Shown piece after piece: positions 55,177 to 64,000 of a stretch of DNA of 64,000 bases. Numbering within the stretch: position 1 is the first letter of the stretch; every line of letters begins with the position of its first letter. The translations under genes and the position numbers were made by a program. Source of the stretch: Schaalia georgiae DSM 6843 (GTDB lineage Bacteria; Actinomycetota; Actinomycetes; Actinomycetales; Actinomycetaceae); NCBI RefSeq assembly GCF_000429245.1, contig NZ_AUBM01000010.1, positions 1 through 64,000 of the forward strand. The letters run 5' to 3'. The notes under the pieces are model-generated. The model was not told the DNA's origin. It made no database searches and saw only the letters and a list, made by a program, of their open reading frames with translations.

Positions 55177-56190
55177 TCAGACGAGTCTGTCCACCATCAG
55201 GTGCGCGAAAGCGGCCAGTGCCGCCTTCGGCTCGCCCTTGGGCAGCGCCTCGAGGCAGTCGATGGCGTCAGCGGCCCAGGCGCGCGCCAAAGAGCGGGTC
55301 TCGTCGAGCACATCGTGGACGCGCAGCATCGACACCACGTCGCCCAGCGTCTCGTCGGACGACAGATCCGAGCCCAGGCCCTCCAGGATGCGCCTGCCCG
55401 CGTCGTCGAGGGAGCCCTCCGCCTCGCGCCTGCGCAGCAGCAGCACCGGCAGCGTGTCCACGCCCTCGCGCAGATCCGTTCCCGGGGTCTTGCCCGACTG
55501 GCCCCCAGAGGACGCCAGGTCCAGGACGTCGTCGGCGATCTGGAACGCCACTCCCACCCGTTCGCCGAACTCGGCGACCACATCGCCCACGAAAGCCCCC
55601 GCGTCCGCCAGCAGCGCCCCGAAGGCGGCCGCCGAGGACACCAGGGACCCCGTCTTGTCGGCGAGGACACGCAGGTAGAACTCCACTGGATCCTCCCCTG
55701 GGACCGGGCCGAAGGTCTCGTTCAGCTGCCCCGCGCACAGGCGCTCGAAAGTCACGGCGTGGCGCGTGACCATCTCCGGGCCCAGCGAAGCGACCAGTTT
55801 CGACGCCCTCGCGAAAAGCACGTCCCCCGCCAGGATCGCCCTGTTGTTCCCCCACAGCCGCTGGGCGGAGGGGACGCCGCGCCGTGTGGGCGCCGAATCC
55901 ATGACGTCGTCGTGGTACAGGGACGCCAGATGCGTGAGCTCCACCGCCGTGGCGCCTGTGATGACGCGCTCGCCGAGCGCCAGTTCGGGGCGTCCCAGCT
56001 GGGCGCACACCAGGGTGAGCAGCGGGCGCAGCCGCTTGCCCCCCGCCGCCGACAAGTGGGCGGTCAGTTCGTCGACGAGGCCCCGGGACGAGGAGACCGC
56101 CCCGGTCAGCTGGCGTTCAACGGCCTCGAGCCCCGGGGAAATGCGGGACTCGAGGCCGGGAACATGAAGATCTGCTGCTGAAACGCTCAC
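55177..56190 (-). CDS. Polyprenyl diphosphate synthase
   Basis: A 337-residue trans-prenyltransferase: GGKRLRPLLT, first Asp motif LYHDDVMDSAPTRRG, GDVLFARA, second Asp motif IADDVLDLAS. It elongates isoprenyl diphosphates for the menaquinone side chain (hepta- to nonaprenyl). ATG 56190 overlaps the nuoN stop by four bases, so it is the last gene of the complex I operon, joining quinone tail supply to the enzyme that uses it. Confidence 0.93.
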   Translation of the reverse strand: MSVSAADLHVPGLESRISPGLEAVERQLTGAVSSSRGLVDELTAHLSAAGGKRLRPLLTLVCAQLGRPELALGERVITGATAVELTHLASLYHDDVMDSAPTRRGVPSAQRLWGNNRAILAGDVLFARASKLVASLGPEMVTRHAVTFERLCAGQLNETFGPVPGEDPVEFYLRVLADKTGSLVSSAAAFGALLADAGAFVGDVVAEFGERVGVAFQIADDVLDLASSGGQSGKTPGTDLREGVDTLPVLLLRRREAEGSLDDAGRRILEGLGSDLSSDETLGDVVSMLRVHDVLDETRSLARAWAADAIDCLEALPKGEPKAALAAFAHLMVDRLV

Positions 56191-57755
56191 GGAAGAAGTA
56201 TGACGATCTTCGACAGCTGGGACAACACGGGGCCCGGGAATACGCCGAGTGCGATGGTCGCCACAGCGCAGATCGCGACCGCGATCCCCGTCAGTCCCTC
56301 ACTGCGCACCACCACCGCGTCCCCCTCCGGCTCGGTGAAGAACATGAGGCGCACGAGGCGGAAGTAGTAGAAGGCCGTGATCGCCGAGGCGACCAGGGCC
56401 ACGACGACCAGCCAGGCGAGGCCCCCGGCGGCGCCGTCGGAGAAGACCACGAACTTGCCGATGAAACCGCCCGTGAGCGGGATGCCCGCGAAGGACAGCA
56501 GGAACACGAGCATGGAAGCCGCCACCCACGGGTTCGTCCGCCCCAGGCCCGCCCAGCGCGACAACTGGTTGGCCTCGCCTCCCACCGCACCGTCCTGGTC
56601 GCGCGTGCGCACCAGTGTCACGACGCCGAAGGCGCCGACCGTGGCCAGGCCGTAGGACAGCACGTAGAGCAGCACATGGCCGGAACTGCCCTTGACCAGC
56701 GAGAACACGCCAATGAGGATGAACCCTGCGTGCGCGATCGACGAGAAGGCGAGCATCCTCTTCACGTCCGACTGGACGAGCCCGACGAAGGTGCCCACCA
56801 CGATGGTGGCTGCGGCGACGGCCAGGAACACGGGGAGCAGGTCCCACGACAACAGGCCCGCCACCACCTGGTAGAAGCGGAGCAGCGCGCCGAACGCCGC
56901 CACCTTCACGGCCGCCGCCATGAACCCGGTGACCGGCGTGGGCGCACCGGTGTACACGTCTGGGGCCCACGCGTGGAAGGGCGCCGCGCCCACCTTGAAC
57001 AGCAGGCCGGTCATGACGCACAGGACGCCGATGAGGACCAGGCGGTCCATCGCCACGGAGGCGCCGATCGCCTGGGCGAGGGCCGAGATCGTCAGGGAGT
57101 TCGACGCGCCGAAGAGCAGGGCCGCGCCCATGAGCATGAACGCCGAGGAGAAGGCGCCCAGGACGAAGTACTTCAGCGCAGCCTCGTGGGACAGCTGCCT
57201 GCGTCTGCGGGCGGTGGCCGCGAGCACGTACAGCGGCAGCGACATGACCTCCAGGGCGACGAAGAGCGCCACGAAGTTGTCCGCCGCCGGGAAGACCATC
57301 ATGCCGCCCAACGAGAACAGGGCCAGGGGGAAGACCTCGGAGCGCTGGTAGCCCTTCGCCTCGGACAGCTCCTCAGCGGCCGAGCCCGGGCGGTCGGAGG
57401 GCTGGGCCGCGAAGGACCCGTCCCCCACACGCGTGCGGTCGGCCATGACCAGAATCGACAGGAAACCGATGATCGCCAAGGCGAACTGCGCGCCCACGGT
57501 CAGTGGATCCTCGATGTACTCCCCCAACGAGGCGGGGGCCGCCAGCACGGTGGTCCACCGCAGCGCCAGGACGGCCGCCGCGGCGCCGGTGGCGAAGAGG
57601 GCGAGGCCGATGACGATGGGCCGACGGGCGCGCACGGGGGCGAAAGCCTCGACCAGCACGCTCAGCACGGCGGTGCCCAGGACGATGAGGATGGGGGCCA
57701 GCGCCGCCCACCGGACGTCGGGGGCGGAGAAAGCTGCTTGGGGCAGGGGGATCAC
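56187..57755 (-). CDS. nuoN: NADH-quinone oxidoreductase subunit N
   Basis: A 522-residue proton-pumping antiporter-like subunit with about 14 helices. KYFVLGAFSSAFMLMGAALL, FKVGAAPFHAWAPDVYTGAP and IAHAGFILIGV carry the conserved Lys and His; LSFAGIPLTGGFIGK holds the pumping lysine. Overlaps nuoM by four bases. It also overlaps the prenyl synthase downstream. Confidence 0.96.
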   Translation of the reverse strand: MIPLPQAAFSAPDVRWAALAPILIVLGTAVLSVLVEAFAPVRARRPIVIGLALFATGAAAAVLALRWTTVLAAPASLGEYIEDPLTVGAQFALAIIGFLSILVMADRTRVGDGSFAAQPSDRPGSAAEELSEAKGYQRSEVFPLALFSLGGMMVFPAADNFVALFVALEVMSLPLYVLAATARRRRQLSHEAALKYFVLGAFSSAFMLMGAALLFGASNSLTISALAQAIGASVAMDRLVLIGVLCVMTGLLFKVGAAPFHAWAPDVYTGAPTPVTGFMAAAVKVAAFGALLRFYQVVAGLLSWDLLPVFLAVAAATIVVGTFVGLVQSDVKRMLAFSSIAHAGFILIGVFSLVKGSSGHVLLYVLSYGLATVGAFGVVTLVRTRDQDGAVGGEANQLSRWAGLGRTNPWVAASMLVFLLSFAGIPLTGGFIGKFVVFSDGAAGGLAWLVVVALVASAITAFYYFRLVRLMFFTEPEGDAVVVRSEGLTGIAVAICAVATIALGVFPGPVLSQLSKIVILLP

Positions 57756-59314
57756 TTGGAGCTCCCTTCGGGAGAAGCGGAGGCGGTCGGCGCCGGGGAG
57801 CCCAGGGCCGCGTCATTGGCGATGGGGGTGAGCGCCGAGACGAGCGGGGCGCTCCAGATGCCCAGGACCAGCATCGCGGCGACGATGGGGGCCATGACGG
57901 CCCTCTCGCGCCCGCCGAGGTCGCTCAGGCCCTCCTTGCCCTTGGCGGGGGCACCCGTGAACACCCGCTGGTAGGGCATGAGCACGTACATGGCGGCGAT
58001 GACGACGCCGAGGACCGCGAAGACGGCGATCGGAACGTTGACGCGCCACGTCCCCATCAGGACCAGGTACTCGGGCACGAAGCCCGACAGGCCGGGAAGC
58101 GCGATGGAGGCCAGGCCGGCCGTCAGCCACAGGCCCGCCAGGACGGGCGCGACGCGCTGCATCCCGGCGTACTCGCGCATGTCCTGTGTGCCGCCCCGGC
58201 GCGACAGCCACCCGGACAACCAGAACATCGCGGCAATGGACACCCCGTGGGCGACCATGTAGAACATCGCCCCCACCAGTGCCGTCTCGGAGCCGATGAA
58301 GACGCCGAGCACCATGAAACCGAAGTGGGACACCGAGGTGTAGGACACCAGGCGCATAATGTCGTTCTGTCCGTTGGCGGCCAGGCCGCCCCAGATGATG
58401 GACACGACGGCCAGGACCGCCATCGCCCACCTGGCGGAGGCCGATGGACCGGGGAGCATCCGCAGGCACAGCACGATCATCCCGTAAGTGCCGATCTTGT
58501 CGAGGACGCCGACCAGCAGCACCGACGTGCCGGGGCGGGCCACGGCGGCCGTGTCGGGCAGCCACGTGTGGACGGGCACCATCGGCGCTTTGATGGCGAA
58601 GGCCACCATGAAGGTCGCGAAGACGAGGGCCTGTGCCCCCTGGGGCAGGGACTGGGACACTTGGGCGAGCGTGTCGAAACGGAAGAAGGTCTCACGGGAG
58701 GCGGGCGCGGGGGCCGTCGCCCACAGGGCGACGACGCCGCCCAGCATGACGAGCCCGCCGAAGAGCGAGTAGAGGAGGAACTTCATGGCGGCCCGGTGGC
58801 GCGCGGCCTCCCCGCCCACCCCGTAGCGGCCGATCATGAGGTAGAGGGGCACCAGCATTGCCTCGAAGGCGAAGTAGAAGACCGCGAGATCCCACGCCGT
58901 GAAGATCGTGACCATGAAGGACTCGAGCGCGAGGACCAGGGCGGGATAGGCCCCCTGGTCGGCGGGTTCCTCCTCGTCCCACCCGGCGACGAGCACCAGC
59001 GGAACCAGCGCGGTGGCGAGCAGCACCATCACGAGGGACAGGGCGCTCACGGACAGGGACCAGCTGATTCCCAGCTGGGGGATCCACTTGAGGGAGTCGG
59101 TGACCTGGTACGAGGCGGGGGCCGACCAGTCGAAGCGCGTGGCAGCGACGACGAGCGCGAGGACCAGTTCGGCTGCGGACACGGCGAGGGCGACGGCCCG
59201 TCCGGCCGAGCGCCGCAGCGCGGGGACGAGGCCCAGCAGGGCCGCGCCGAGGGCCGGGAGGGCGACCATCGCGGTCAACCAGGGGAACTGTGAGACTTCC
59301 ATTGCGTTTTCCAT
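57752..59314 (-). CDS. nuoM: NADH-quinone oxidoreductase subunit M
   Basis: A 520-residue antiporter-like subunit: ESFMVTIFTAWDLAVFYFAFE, PLYLMIGRYGVG, KAPMVPVHTWLPDTA and SHFGFMVLG carry the conserved charged residues in the proton channel; PGLSGFVPEYLVL near the end. ATG 59314 (or 59302). It follows nuoL by 15 bases. Confidence 0.96.
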   Translation of the reverse strand: MENAMEVSQFPWLTAMVALPALGAALLGLVPALRRSAGRAVALAVSAAELVLALVVAATRFDWSAPASYQVTDSLKWIPQLGISWSLSVSALSLVMVLLATALVPLVLVAGWDEEEPADQGAYPALVLALESFMVTIFTAWDLAVFYFAFEAMLVPLYLMIGRYGVGGEAARHRAAMKFLLYSLFGGLVMLGGVVALWATAPAPASRETFFRFDTLAQVSQSLPQGAQALVFATFMVAFAIKAPMVPVHTWLPDTAAVARPGTSVLLVGVLDKIGTYGMIVLCLRMLPGPSASARWAMAVLAVVSIIWGGLAANGQNDIMRLVSYTSVSHFGFMVLGVFIGSETALVGAMFYMVAHGVSIAAMFWLSGWLSRRGGTQDMREYAGMQRVAPVLAGLWLTAGLASIALPGLSGFVPEYLVLMGTWRVNVPIAVFAVLGVVIAAMYVLMPYQRVFTGAPAKGKEGLSDLGGRERAVMAPIVAAMLVLGIWSAPLVSALTPIANDAALGSPAPTASASPEGSSK

Positions 59315-59329
59315 TGTTCGTGATCCCCT

Positions 59330-61297
59330 TCAGAGCCTGAACGCCAGGACGAGCGCCACCGCGGCCACCGCGCCCGCGAGGATGTACGAGGCGTAGGCGC
59401 GCACGAAGCCGTTCTGCGTGGCGCCGACGAGCTTCCCGACGCCTTGGCAGACGCGCCCGGCGCCGGTGAGAGCTCCGTCGATGACGGCGGAGTCGCCCAC
59501 GGTGGCCACGGTGACGAGCCCTTTGGACGGCGCCATGAAGAGCGCCTCGTTGACTCTGTCCTGGTAGAGGTCTCGGCGCGCCGCCTCGGTGAGGGCGTTG
59601 CCCGCGGGGACGGATGCGGGGACCTCGGCGGCGCCGTACTTGCGCCAGGCGATCCACGCGCCCACGAGGACGAGGACCAGGGTGGCGCCCTGCAGGACGT
59701 ACTCGCCCACGACGGGCTCGCCATGCTCGACGGGGCCGATGGCGGGCTCCAGCCACGTGGTGAAGAAGTCGCCGACGGACAGGGCCGCGCCGATCACGAC
59801 GGCCCCGACGGCAAGGACGACCATCGGAATGGTCATGAGGGGGCTGGACTCGTGGGGGTGCACGGGGCTCCCCTCGGCCTCGGTGGTCCAGCGCGCCTTG
59901 CCGTGGAATGTCATGAAGAACAGGCGCGACATGTAGAACGCGGTGACGCCCGCGCCCACCAGGGCGACGGTGCCGAACACCCAGGGCGCCCACGGTGCCT
60001 CGGAGCCGCCGAAGGAGTGGATCGAGAACGCGGCCTCGATGATCTTGTCCTTCGACCAGTACCCGGACAGGGGCGGCACCCCCAGGATGGCCAGCCAGCC
60101 CATCATGAAGGTGAGCCACGTGACCTTCATGGCGCCGCGCAGGGCGCCGAAGCGGCGCATGTTCACCTGGTCGGCCATGCCGTGCATGACCGAGCCCGCG
60201 CCCAGGAACATCAGGGCCTTGAAGAAGCCGTGGGTGAACAGGTGGAAGATGGCGAAGGCCCAGCCGATGGGCCCCAGGCCCGCGCCGAGCATCATGTAGC
60301 CGATCTGGCTCATCGTCGAGGCCGCCAGGACCTTCTTCATGTCGTCCTTGGCGGATCCGACGACGGCGCCGAAGAGCAGGGTGATGGCGCCGACGACGAC
60401 CACTGCCGCGGCGGCCGCCGGGGCGGCCGTGAAGACCGCGCCGGAGCGCACGACCAGGTAGACGCCCGCGGTGACCATGGTGGCCGCGTGGATGAGGGCC
60501 GACACGGGGGTCGGGCCGGCCATGGCGTCGCCCAGCCAGGCCTGCAGGGGGAACTGCGCGGACTTGCCGCAGGCGGCGACCAGCAGGAAGAGGCCGATGA
60601 CGGTGGCCTGGACCTGTCCGGCCCCGCCCACCCCGGCGCTGACCTCGGCGTAGGAGACTGAGGAGAAGTTCGCGACCATGGCCATCATGGCGATGAGCAT
60701 CCCCATGTCGCCCACGCGGTTCATGATGAAGGCCTTCTTGGCCGCCACGGCGTTGGCGGGGACGTGGTTCCAGAACCCGATGAGCAGGTACGAGGCCAGG
60801 CCCACGCCCTCCCAGCCCACGAAGAGGCCGGCGTAGGAGTCGGCGAGGACCAGGACGAGCATCGCCGCGATGAAGAGGTTGAGGTAGGCGAAGAAGCGGC
60901 GCCTCGCCTCGTCGTGGGCCATGTAGGCGATGGCGTACACGTGGATGAGGGAGCCCACGAAGGTCACCAGGATGACGAAGGTGAGGGAGAGCGGGTCGAC
61001 CAGCACTCCGAAGTCCACCGTGAAGTCCCCGGCGGGGATCCAAGTGAACAGCGTCTGGGAGAAGCGCCTCGACGAGGGGTCGGAGCCGAGCATCTGGGCC
61101 GCCACGGCGGCGCCCACCCCGAAGGACGCCCACGAGGCCGCGGTGGCCAGCCAGTGCCCCCAGGAGTTGGCGGCGCGGCCCAGGAGCAGCAGCAGGCCCG
61201 CGCTTATCAGGGGCACCAGGATCATCAGGGGCGCCAGCGACGCGGCCCCCGTGGCAGCCGCGGGCGCGGCGGCGGTGGGCAGGAGGAACGGTGTCAT
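59330..61297 (-). CDS. nuoL: NADH-quinone oxidoreductase subunit L
   Basis: A 655-residue subunit with about 16 helices and the C-terminal lateral helix. FVGWEGVGLASYLLIGFWNH, KAFIMNRVGDMGMLI, FPLQAWLGDAMAGPTPVSAL and IHAATMVTAGVYL are all standard; LTSFYMSRLFF-like AFYMSRLFFMTF follows. ATG 61297 follows GGAGGG; longer frames run over nuoK. Normal length. Confidence 0.97.
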   Translation of the reverse strand: MTPFLLPTAAAPAAATGAASLAPLMILVPLISAGLLLLLGRAANSWGHWLATAASWASFGVGAAVAAQMLGSDPSSRRFSQTLFTWIPAGDFTVDFGVLVDPLSLTFVILVTFVGSLIHVYAIAYMAHDEARRRFFAYLNLFIAAMLVLVLADSYAGLFVGWEGVGLASYLLIGFWNHVPANAVAAKKAFIMNRVGDMGMLIAMMAMVANFSSVSYAEVSAGVGGAGQVQATVIGLFLLVAACGKSAQFPLQAWLGDAMAGPTPVSALIHAATMVTAGVYLVVRSGAVFTAAPAAAAAVVVVGAITLLFGAVVGSAKDDMKKVLAASTMSQIGYMMLGAGLGPIGWAFAIFHLFTHGFFKALMFLGAGSVMHGMADQVNMRRFGALRGAMKVTWLTFMMGWLAILGVPPLSGYWSKDKIIEAAFSIHSFGGSEAPWAPWVFGTVALVGAGVTAFYMSRLFFMTFHGKARWTTEAEGSPVHPHESSPLMTIPMVVLAVGAVVIGAALSVGDFFTTWLEPAIGPVEHGEPVVGEYVLQGATLVLVLVGAWIAWRKYGAAEVPASVPAGNALTEAARRDLYQDRVNEALFMAPSKGLVTVATVGDSAVIDGALTGAGRVCQGVGKLVGATQNGFVRAYASYILAGAVAAVALVLAFRL

Positions 61298-61311
61298 GGT
61301 GTTGCCCTCCT

Positions 61312-61611
61312 TCAGTGCTTGAGCAGGTTGGCGTCGTCCACGCTGGTCGTGGCGCGCGAACGATAGATGGACACGATGATGGACAGGCCGACGACGACCT
61401 CGGCGGCAGCGACGACCATGACGAAGAACGCCATGATCTGCCCGTCGATGTTCGACCCGATGCGGGAGAATGCGACGAGCACCAGGTTCGCGGAGTTGAG
61501 CATGAGCTCGACGCCCATGAGGGAGATCACCGCGGAGCGGCGCACGAGGACCACGACGGCGCCAATGGCGAAGAGGACCGCCGCGAGGATGAGGTACCAG
61601 GCTAGGCTCAC
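61312..61611 (-). CDS. nuoK: NADH-quinone oxidoreductase subunit K
   Basis: A 99-residue three-helix subunit: [18 protein letters not shown] with the conserved Glu, and [19 protein letters not shown] with the second conserved Glu. GTG 61611 overlaps the nuoJ stop (GTGA) and follows GGAGGAAGC. Confidence 0.96.
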   Translation of the reverse strand: MSLAWYLILAAVLFAIGAVVVLVRRSAVISLMGVELMLNSANLVLVAFSRIGSNIDGQIMAFFVMVVAAAEVVVGLSIIVSIYRSRATTSVDDANLLKH

Positions 61612-62555
61612 TTTGCTTCCTCCTGGGTGGTTGCCCCGTCGCTGCGGCGGGGCTCGGGCTGGTTGAGTCCGGTGGGGGCGGCGGGTCCTGGCATGCCCCA
61701 CGATCCGGAACGGCCGACATCTGCAGGGCCGACGACTCCGAAGGGCGATTCGCTCTGGCCGTTGGCGCGCGCCAGGGCTTGGGCGACCTCCCTGTCGACC
61801 TCGCCGATGGACCGCTCCAGGCCGCGCACGCGCAGCACGCGGGGGACGGACTCCTCGACGGGGCCCAGTGTCTCGCCGGAGACGGCGGGCACATCGGCCG
61901 CGTTGGAGCGGGCGTACACGCCGGGGGCGGGCAGTTGGCCGATGCGGCGGCCGGACTGGGCGAAGGCGCGCATCTTGGAGCGCGCGGCCTGCGCCTGGCC
62001 GGCCTTGGGCACGAGGCGGTCCGAATGGGTGAGCACCATGGCGCCCAGGGCTGCGGTGATGAGCAGGCCCCCGGCCAGTTCCATCGACAGCCAGTGGCGT
62101 TCGAAGAGCATGACCGCCAGGTCCGTGATGGGGGCGTTCGAGTACGGGTCCACGGGCTCGGCCGTGCGGGCGTCGGCGGTGGAGCGGACCACGGCAGTCG
62201 TTACGCACACCGCCAGGCCCAGGCCGCCCAGGACGGCGGCGATGATCCGGCCGCGTCCCTGGAGGGCGTAGTCGTCGGACTCGCCGATGCCGATGAGCAT
62301 GATGACGAAGAGGAAGAGCATCATGATCGCGCCCGTGTAAACGACGATCTGGGCGACCCCCAGGAAGGGGGCGTTGTTCGCGATGTAGAGGACCGCCAGG
62401 CCCAGCATCACCCCGACCATGCACACGGCGGAGTGGGCGGCCTTCTTGAAGAAGAGGACGCCCAGGGCGCAGGCGACCATGAAGACCGCGGCGCACGCGA
62501 ACAGGACCGCCTCTCCCACCGAGCCCATGGCGGGCCAGCCTTGCAGCAGGTTCAT
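61608..62555 (-). CDS. nuoJ: NADH-quinone oxidoreductase subunit J with long C-terminal tail
   Basis: A 315-residue subunit. The first 175 residues are the five-helix NuoJ core ([40 protein letters not shown]). The last 130 or so are hydrophilic and low-complexity, a tail common in actinobacteria and of unknown role. ATG 62555 overlaps nuoI by four bases. Confidence 0.95.
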   Translation of the reverse strand: MNLLQGWPAMGSVGEAVLFACAAVFMVACALGVLFFKKAAHSAVCMVGVMLGLAVLYIANNAPFLGVAQIVVYTGAIMMLFLFVIMLIGIGESDDYALQGRGRIIAAVLGGLGLAVCVTTAVVRSTADARTAEPVDPYSNAPITDLAVMLFERHWLSMELAGGLLITAALGAMVLTHSDRLVPKAGQAQAARSKMRAFAQSGRRIGQLPAPGVYARSNAADVPAVSGETLGPVEESVPRVLRVRGLERSIGEVDREVAQALARANGQSESPFGVVGPADVGRSGSWGMPGPAAPTGLNQPEPRRSDGATTQEEAK

Positions 62556-63214
62556 CGTTCGTCCTCTCCCACGAGCGCCCGCGCGCCCGGCAGACTGGGG
62601 TCGTCGGGGCGCCGGCTCCCCACCCAGTCGATCTGCTCGGGCACGGGCCCATCGACTTCTCCACGGTAGTAGTCGCCATCGGATTTGCCCGGGACCATCG
62701 GGTGGGGCGTCGAGAGCATCCCCTCCGACAGGGGGACCAGCAGGTCGTCCTTGACGTAGATGTCGTCCTCGCGCGTGTACTCGGCCAACTCGAATTCGTT
62801 GGTCATCGTCAGCGCCCGCGTCGGGCACGCCTCAATGCACATGCCGCAGAAGATGCAGCGCAAGTAGTTGATCTCGTAGACGCGGCCGTAGCGCTCGCCC
62901 GCGGAGTACTGCTGGTCGGGGGTGTTGGAGGCGGCCTCGACGAAGATGGCGTCCGCGGGGCACGCCCACGCGCACAACTCGCAGCCGACGCACTTCTCAA
63001 GGCCGTCGGCGTAGCGGTTGAGCTGGTGGCGGCCGTGGAAGCGCGGCATGACGCGCGCTTTCTCGCGCGGGTACTGCTCGGTGACGGTGGGCCGGAAGAA
63101 CGACGAGATGGTCACGCCGTACCCGGCCATGGGCGCCACGAACCGCCCGATGGGGCCCTTGGGGTCGTGCTCGAAGAGCATCTGCTCGTCGTCGGCGGGC
63201 TTCTTCTTACTCAT
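62552..63214 (-). CDS. nuoI: NADH-quinone oxidoreductase subunit I (two 4Fe-4S)
   Basis: A 220-residue 8Fe ferredoxin-like subunit with [12 protein letters not shown] and [12 protein letters not shown] motifs, the N6a/N6b clusters that pass electrons to N2. The C-terminal 50 residues are an acidic extension. ATG 63214 lies inside the last codons of nuoH (8-base overlap). Confidence 0.97.
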   Translation of the reverse strand: MSKKKPADDEQMLFEHDPKGPIGRFVAPMAGYGVTISSFFRPTVTEQYPREKARVMPRFHGRHQLNRYADGLEKCVGCELCAWACPADAIFVEAASNTPDQQYSAGERYGRVYEINYLRCIFCGMCIEACPTRALTMTNEFELAEYTREDDIYVKDDLLVPLSEGMLSTPHPMVPGKSDGDYYRGEVDGPVPEQIDWVGSRRPDDPSLPGARALVGEDER

Positions 63215-64000
63215 CGGAACCCTCCTCGTGGGGGCTTGCCGGGCTGGTGTCCCCGGCTGCGGCAGCGGCTGCGCGCTCGGCGCGCGGCGAGGCGACGGGG
63301 GCCTGCCCCGGCAGCGGCGGGACGGGGAAGCCGTCCGCGAAACCCGTGTACTCCTCGTCGGCGGGGTCGTGGGCGGGCTCCTCACCGGGGTCGGTGACCC
63401 AGATGACGACCAGGGCGATCAGGAAGACGACGACGACCGAGCCGTAGAGCACGGGGGCGGACACCGTGACGAACTGGGTGAGGCCGCGCACCAGGGCGAC
63501 CATGACGAGCCACGCCAGGGCGATGGGCATGAGCCACTTCCACCCCAGAGTCATGAACTGGTCGTAGCGGAAGCGCAGCAGTGTGGCCCGTGTCCAGATC
63601 AGCAGGAACATGAAGAACCACATCTTGAGGAAGAACCACACCATGCCCATCCACCCGGAGGCGAGGAACTCCACCTGGGACAGCGGCCAGGGGGCGTGCC
63701 AGCCCCCCAGGAACATGGTGGTCGCCACAGCGGACACGTTGAGCATGTTCACGTACTCGGACAGGTAGTACCAGCCGAACTTCATGGACGAGTACTCGGT
63801 CATGTGCCCGGCCACCAGCTCGCCCTCGGCCTCGGGCAGGTCGAAGGGAAGGCGGTTGACCTCGCCGGTGGCGGAGACGCAGTAGATGACGAAGGCGGGG
63901 AACAGGGTGAACACCCACCAGTACTGGCCCTGCGCGGCCACGATCTGGGAGGTGGACATCGTGCCCGACATGAGGAACACGGAGACCAGGGACAGGCCCA
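63207..64000 (-). CDS. nuoH: NADH-quinone oxidoreductase subunit H (5' end outside window)
   Basis: The C-terminal 264 or so residues of Nuo[21 protein letters not shown] and [17 protein letters not shown] line the quinone cavity, with [20 protein letters not shown] near the end, plus a 45-residue hydrophilic tail. The frame is open to the right edge, where the gene's start lies. It completes the visible nuoH-I-J-K-L-M-N order. Confidence 0.97.
   Translation of the reverse strand, partial: GLSLVSVFLMSGTMSTSQIVAAQGQYWWVFTLFPAFVIYCVSATGEVNRLPFDLPEAEGELVAGHMTEYSSMKFGWYYLSEYVNMLNVSAVATTMFLGGWHAPWPLSQVEFLASGWMGMVWFFLKMWFFMFLLIWTRATLLRFRYDQFMTLGWKWLMPIALAWLVMVALVRGLTQFVTVSAPVLYGSVVVVFLIALVVIWVTDPGEEPAHDPADEEYTGFADGFPVPPLPGQAPVASPRAERAAAAAAGDTSPASPHEEGSDE

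Overview
The window is a chromosomal stretch of a high-GC actinobacterium. The 5' end of a 16S rRNA gene at the left edge, the leader upstream of it, the tRNA-Trp/secE/nusG/rplK/rplA order, GTG starts, stop/start overlaps and complex I genes with fused C-terminal tails all fit Actinomycetaceae. An Actinomyces/Schaalia-like oral species is my best guess, by inference only. Almost everything is carried on the minus strand.

Layout. (1) 1-3248: 16S rRNA 5' end (leftward), its leader and a promoter, then a plus-strand sodium:alanine symporter and a repeat-rich convergent intergenic region. (2) 3249-22447: a 19 kb leftward deoxyhexose (L-fucose-type) locus. In transcription order it holds an RbsA/RbsC-type ABC importer and binding protein, L-fucose isomerase, a rhamnulokinase/fuculokinase-like kinase, a LacI regulator, a FucU/RbsD mutarotase and a terminator. 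A second unit follows: a DeoR regulator, a dedicated 2-oxo-acid/acetoin-type dehydrogenase complex (E2, E3, fused E1), a PHP-domain protein, an SDR and a long SorE-like MDR dehydrogenase. No class II fuculose/rhamnulose-phosphate aldolase is present. (3) 22570-25238: an alkyltransferase-like protein, an unknown membrane-anchored protein, tRNA-Asn and a MerR/TipA-type regulator. (4) 25540-34334: ribosomal and transcription genes (rplL, rplJ, rplA, rplK, nusG, secE, tRNA-Trp), split by an iron-type ABC transporter pair with an IdeR/DtxR-like box and a TetR regulator. (5) 34463-38950: aminotransferase, alpha/beta hydrolase and adenosine deaminase (plus strand), a repeat cluster, and murB (minus). 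(6) 39073-46446: an accessory region of two facing gene sets that look like type VII (ESX/WXG100)-related secreted proteins, with a tandemly duplicated lipoprotein gene. (7) 46804-51193: sialic-acid/amino-sugar genes nanE and nanK, an SBP_bac_5 binding protein and a divergent FadR-type regulator. (8) 51262-53338: rpmG, tRNAs Met, Thr and Tyr, yajQ and htpX. (9) 53515-64000: ferredoxin-NADP reductase, a polyprenyl diphosphate synthase and the nuoH-N end of the complex I operon, which runs off the right edge.

The most interesting unit is the deoxyhexose locus. The sugar is imported, mutarotated, isomerised and phosphorylated by recognisable enzymes. The step normally done by an aldolase is missing, and in its place stand two oxidoreductases, a PHP hydrolase and a private TPP/lipoyl complex. 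I suggest an aldolase-independent route in which oxidation creates an alpha-hydroxyketone or 2-oxo compound that the lipoyl complex cleaves to an acyl-CoA. That is inference. The gene content and order are read directly from the sequence.
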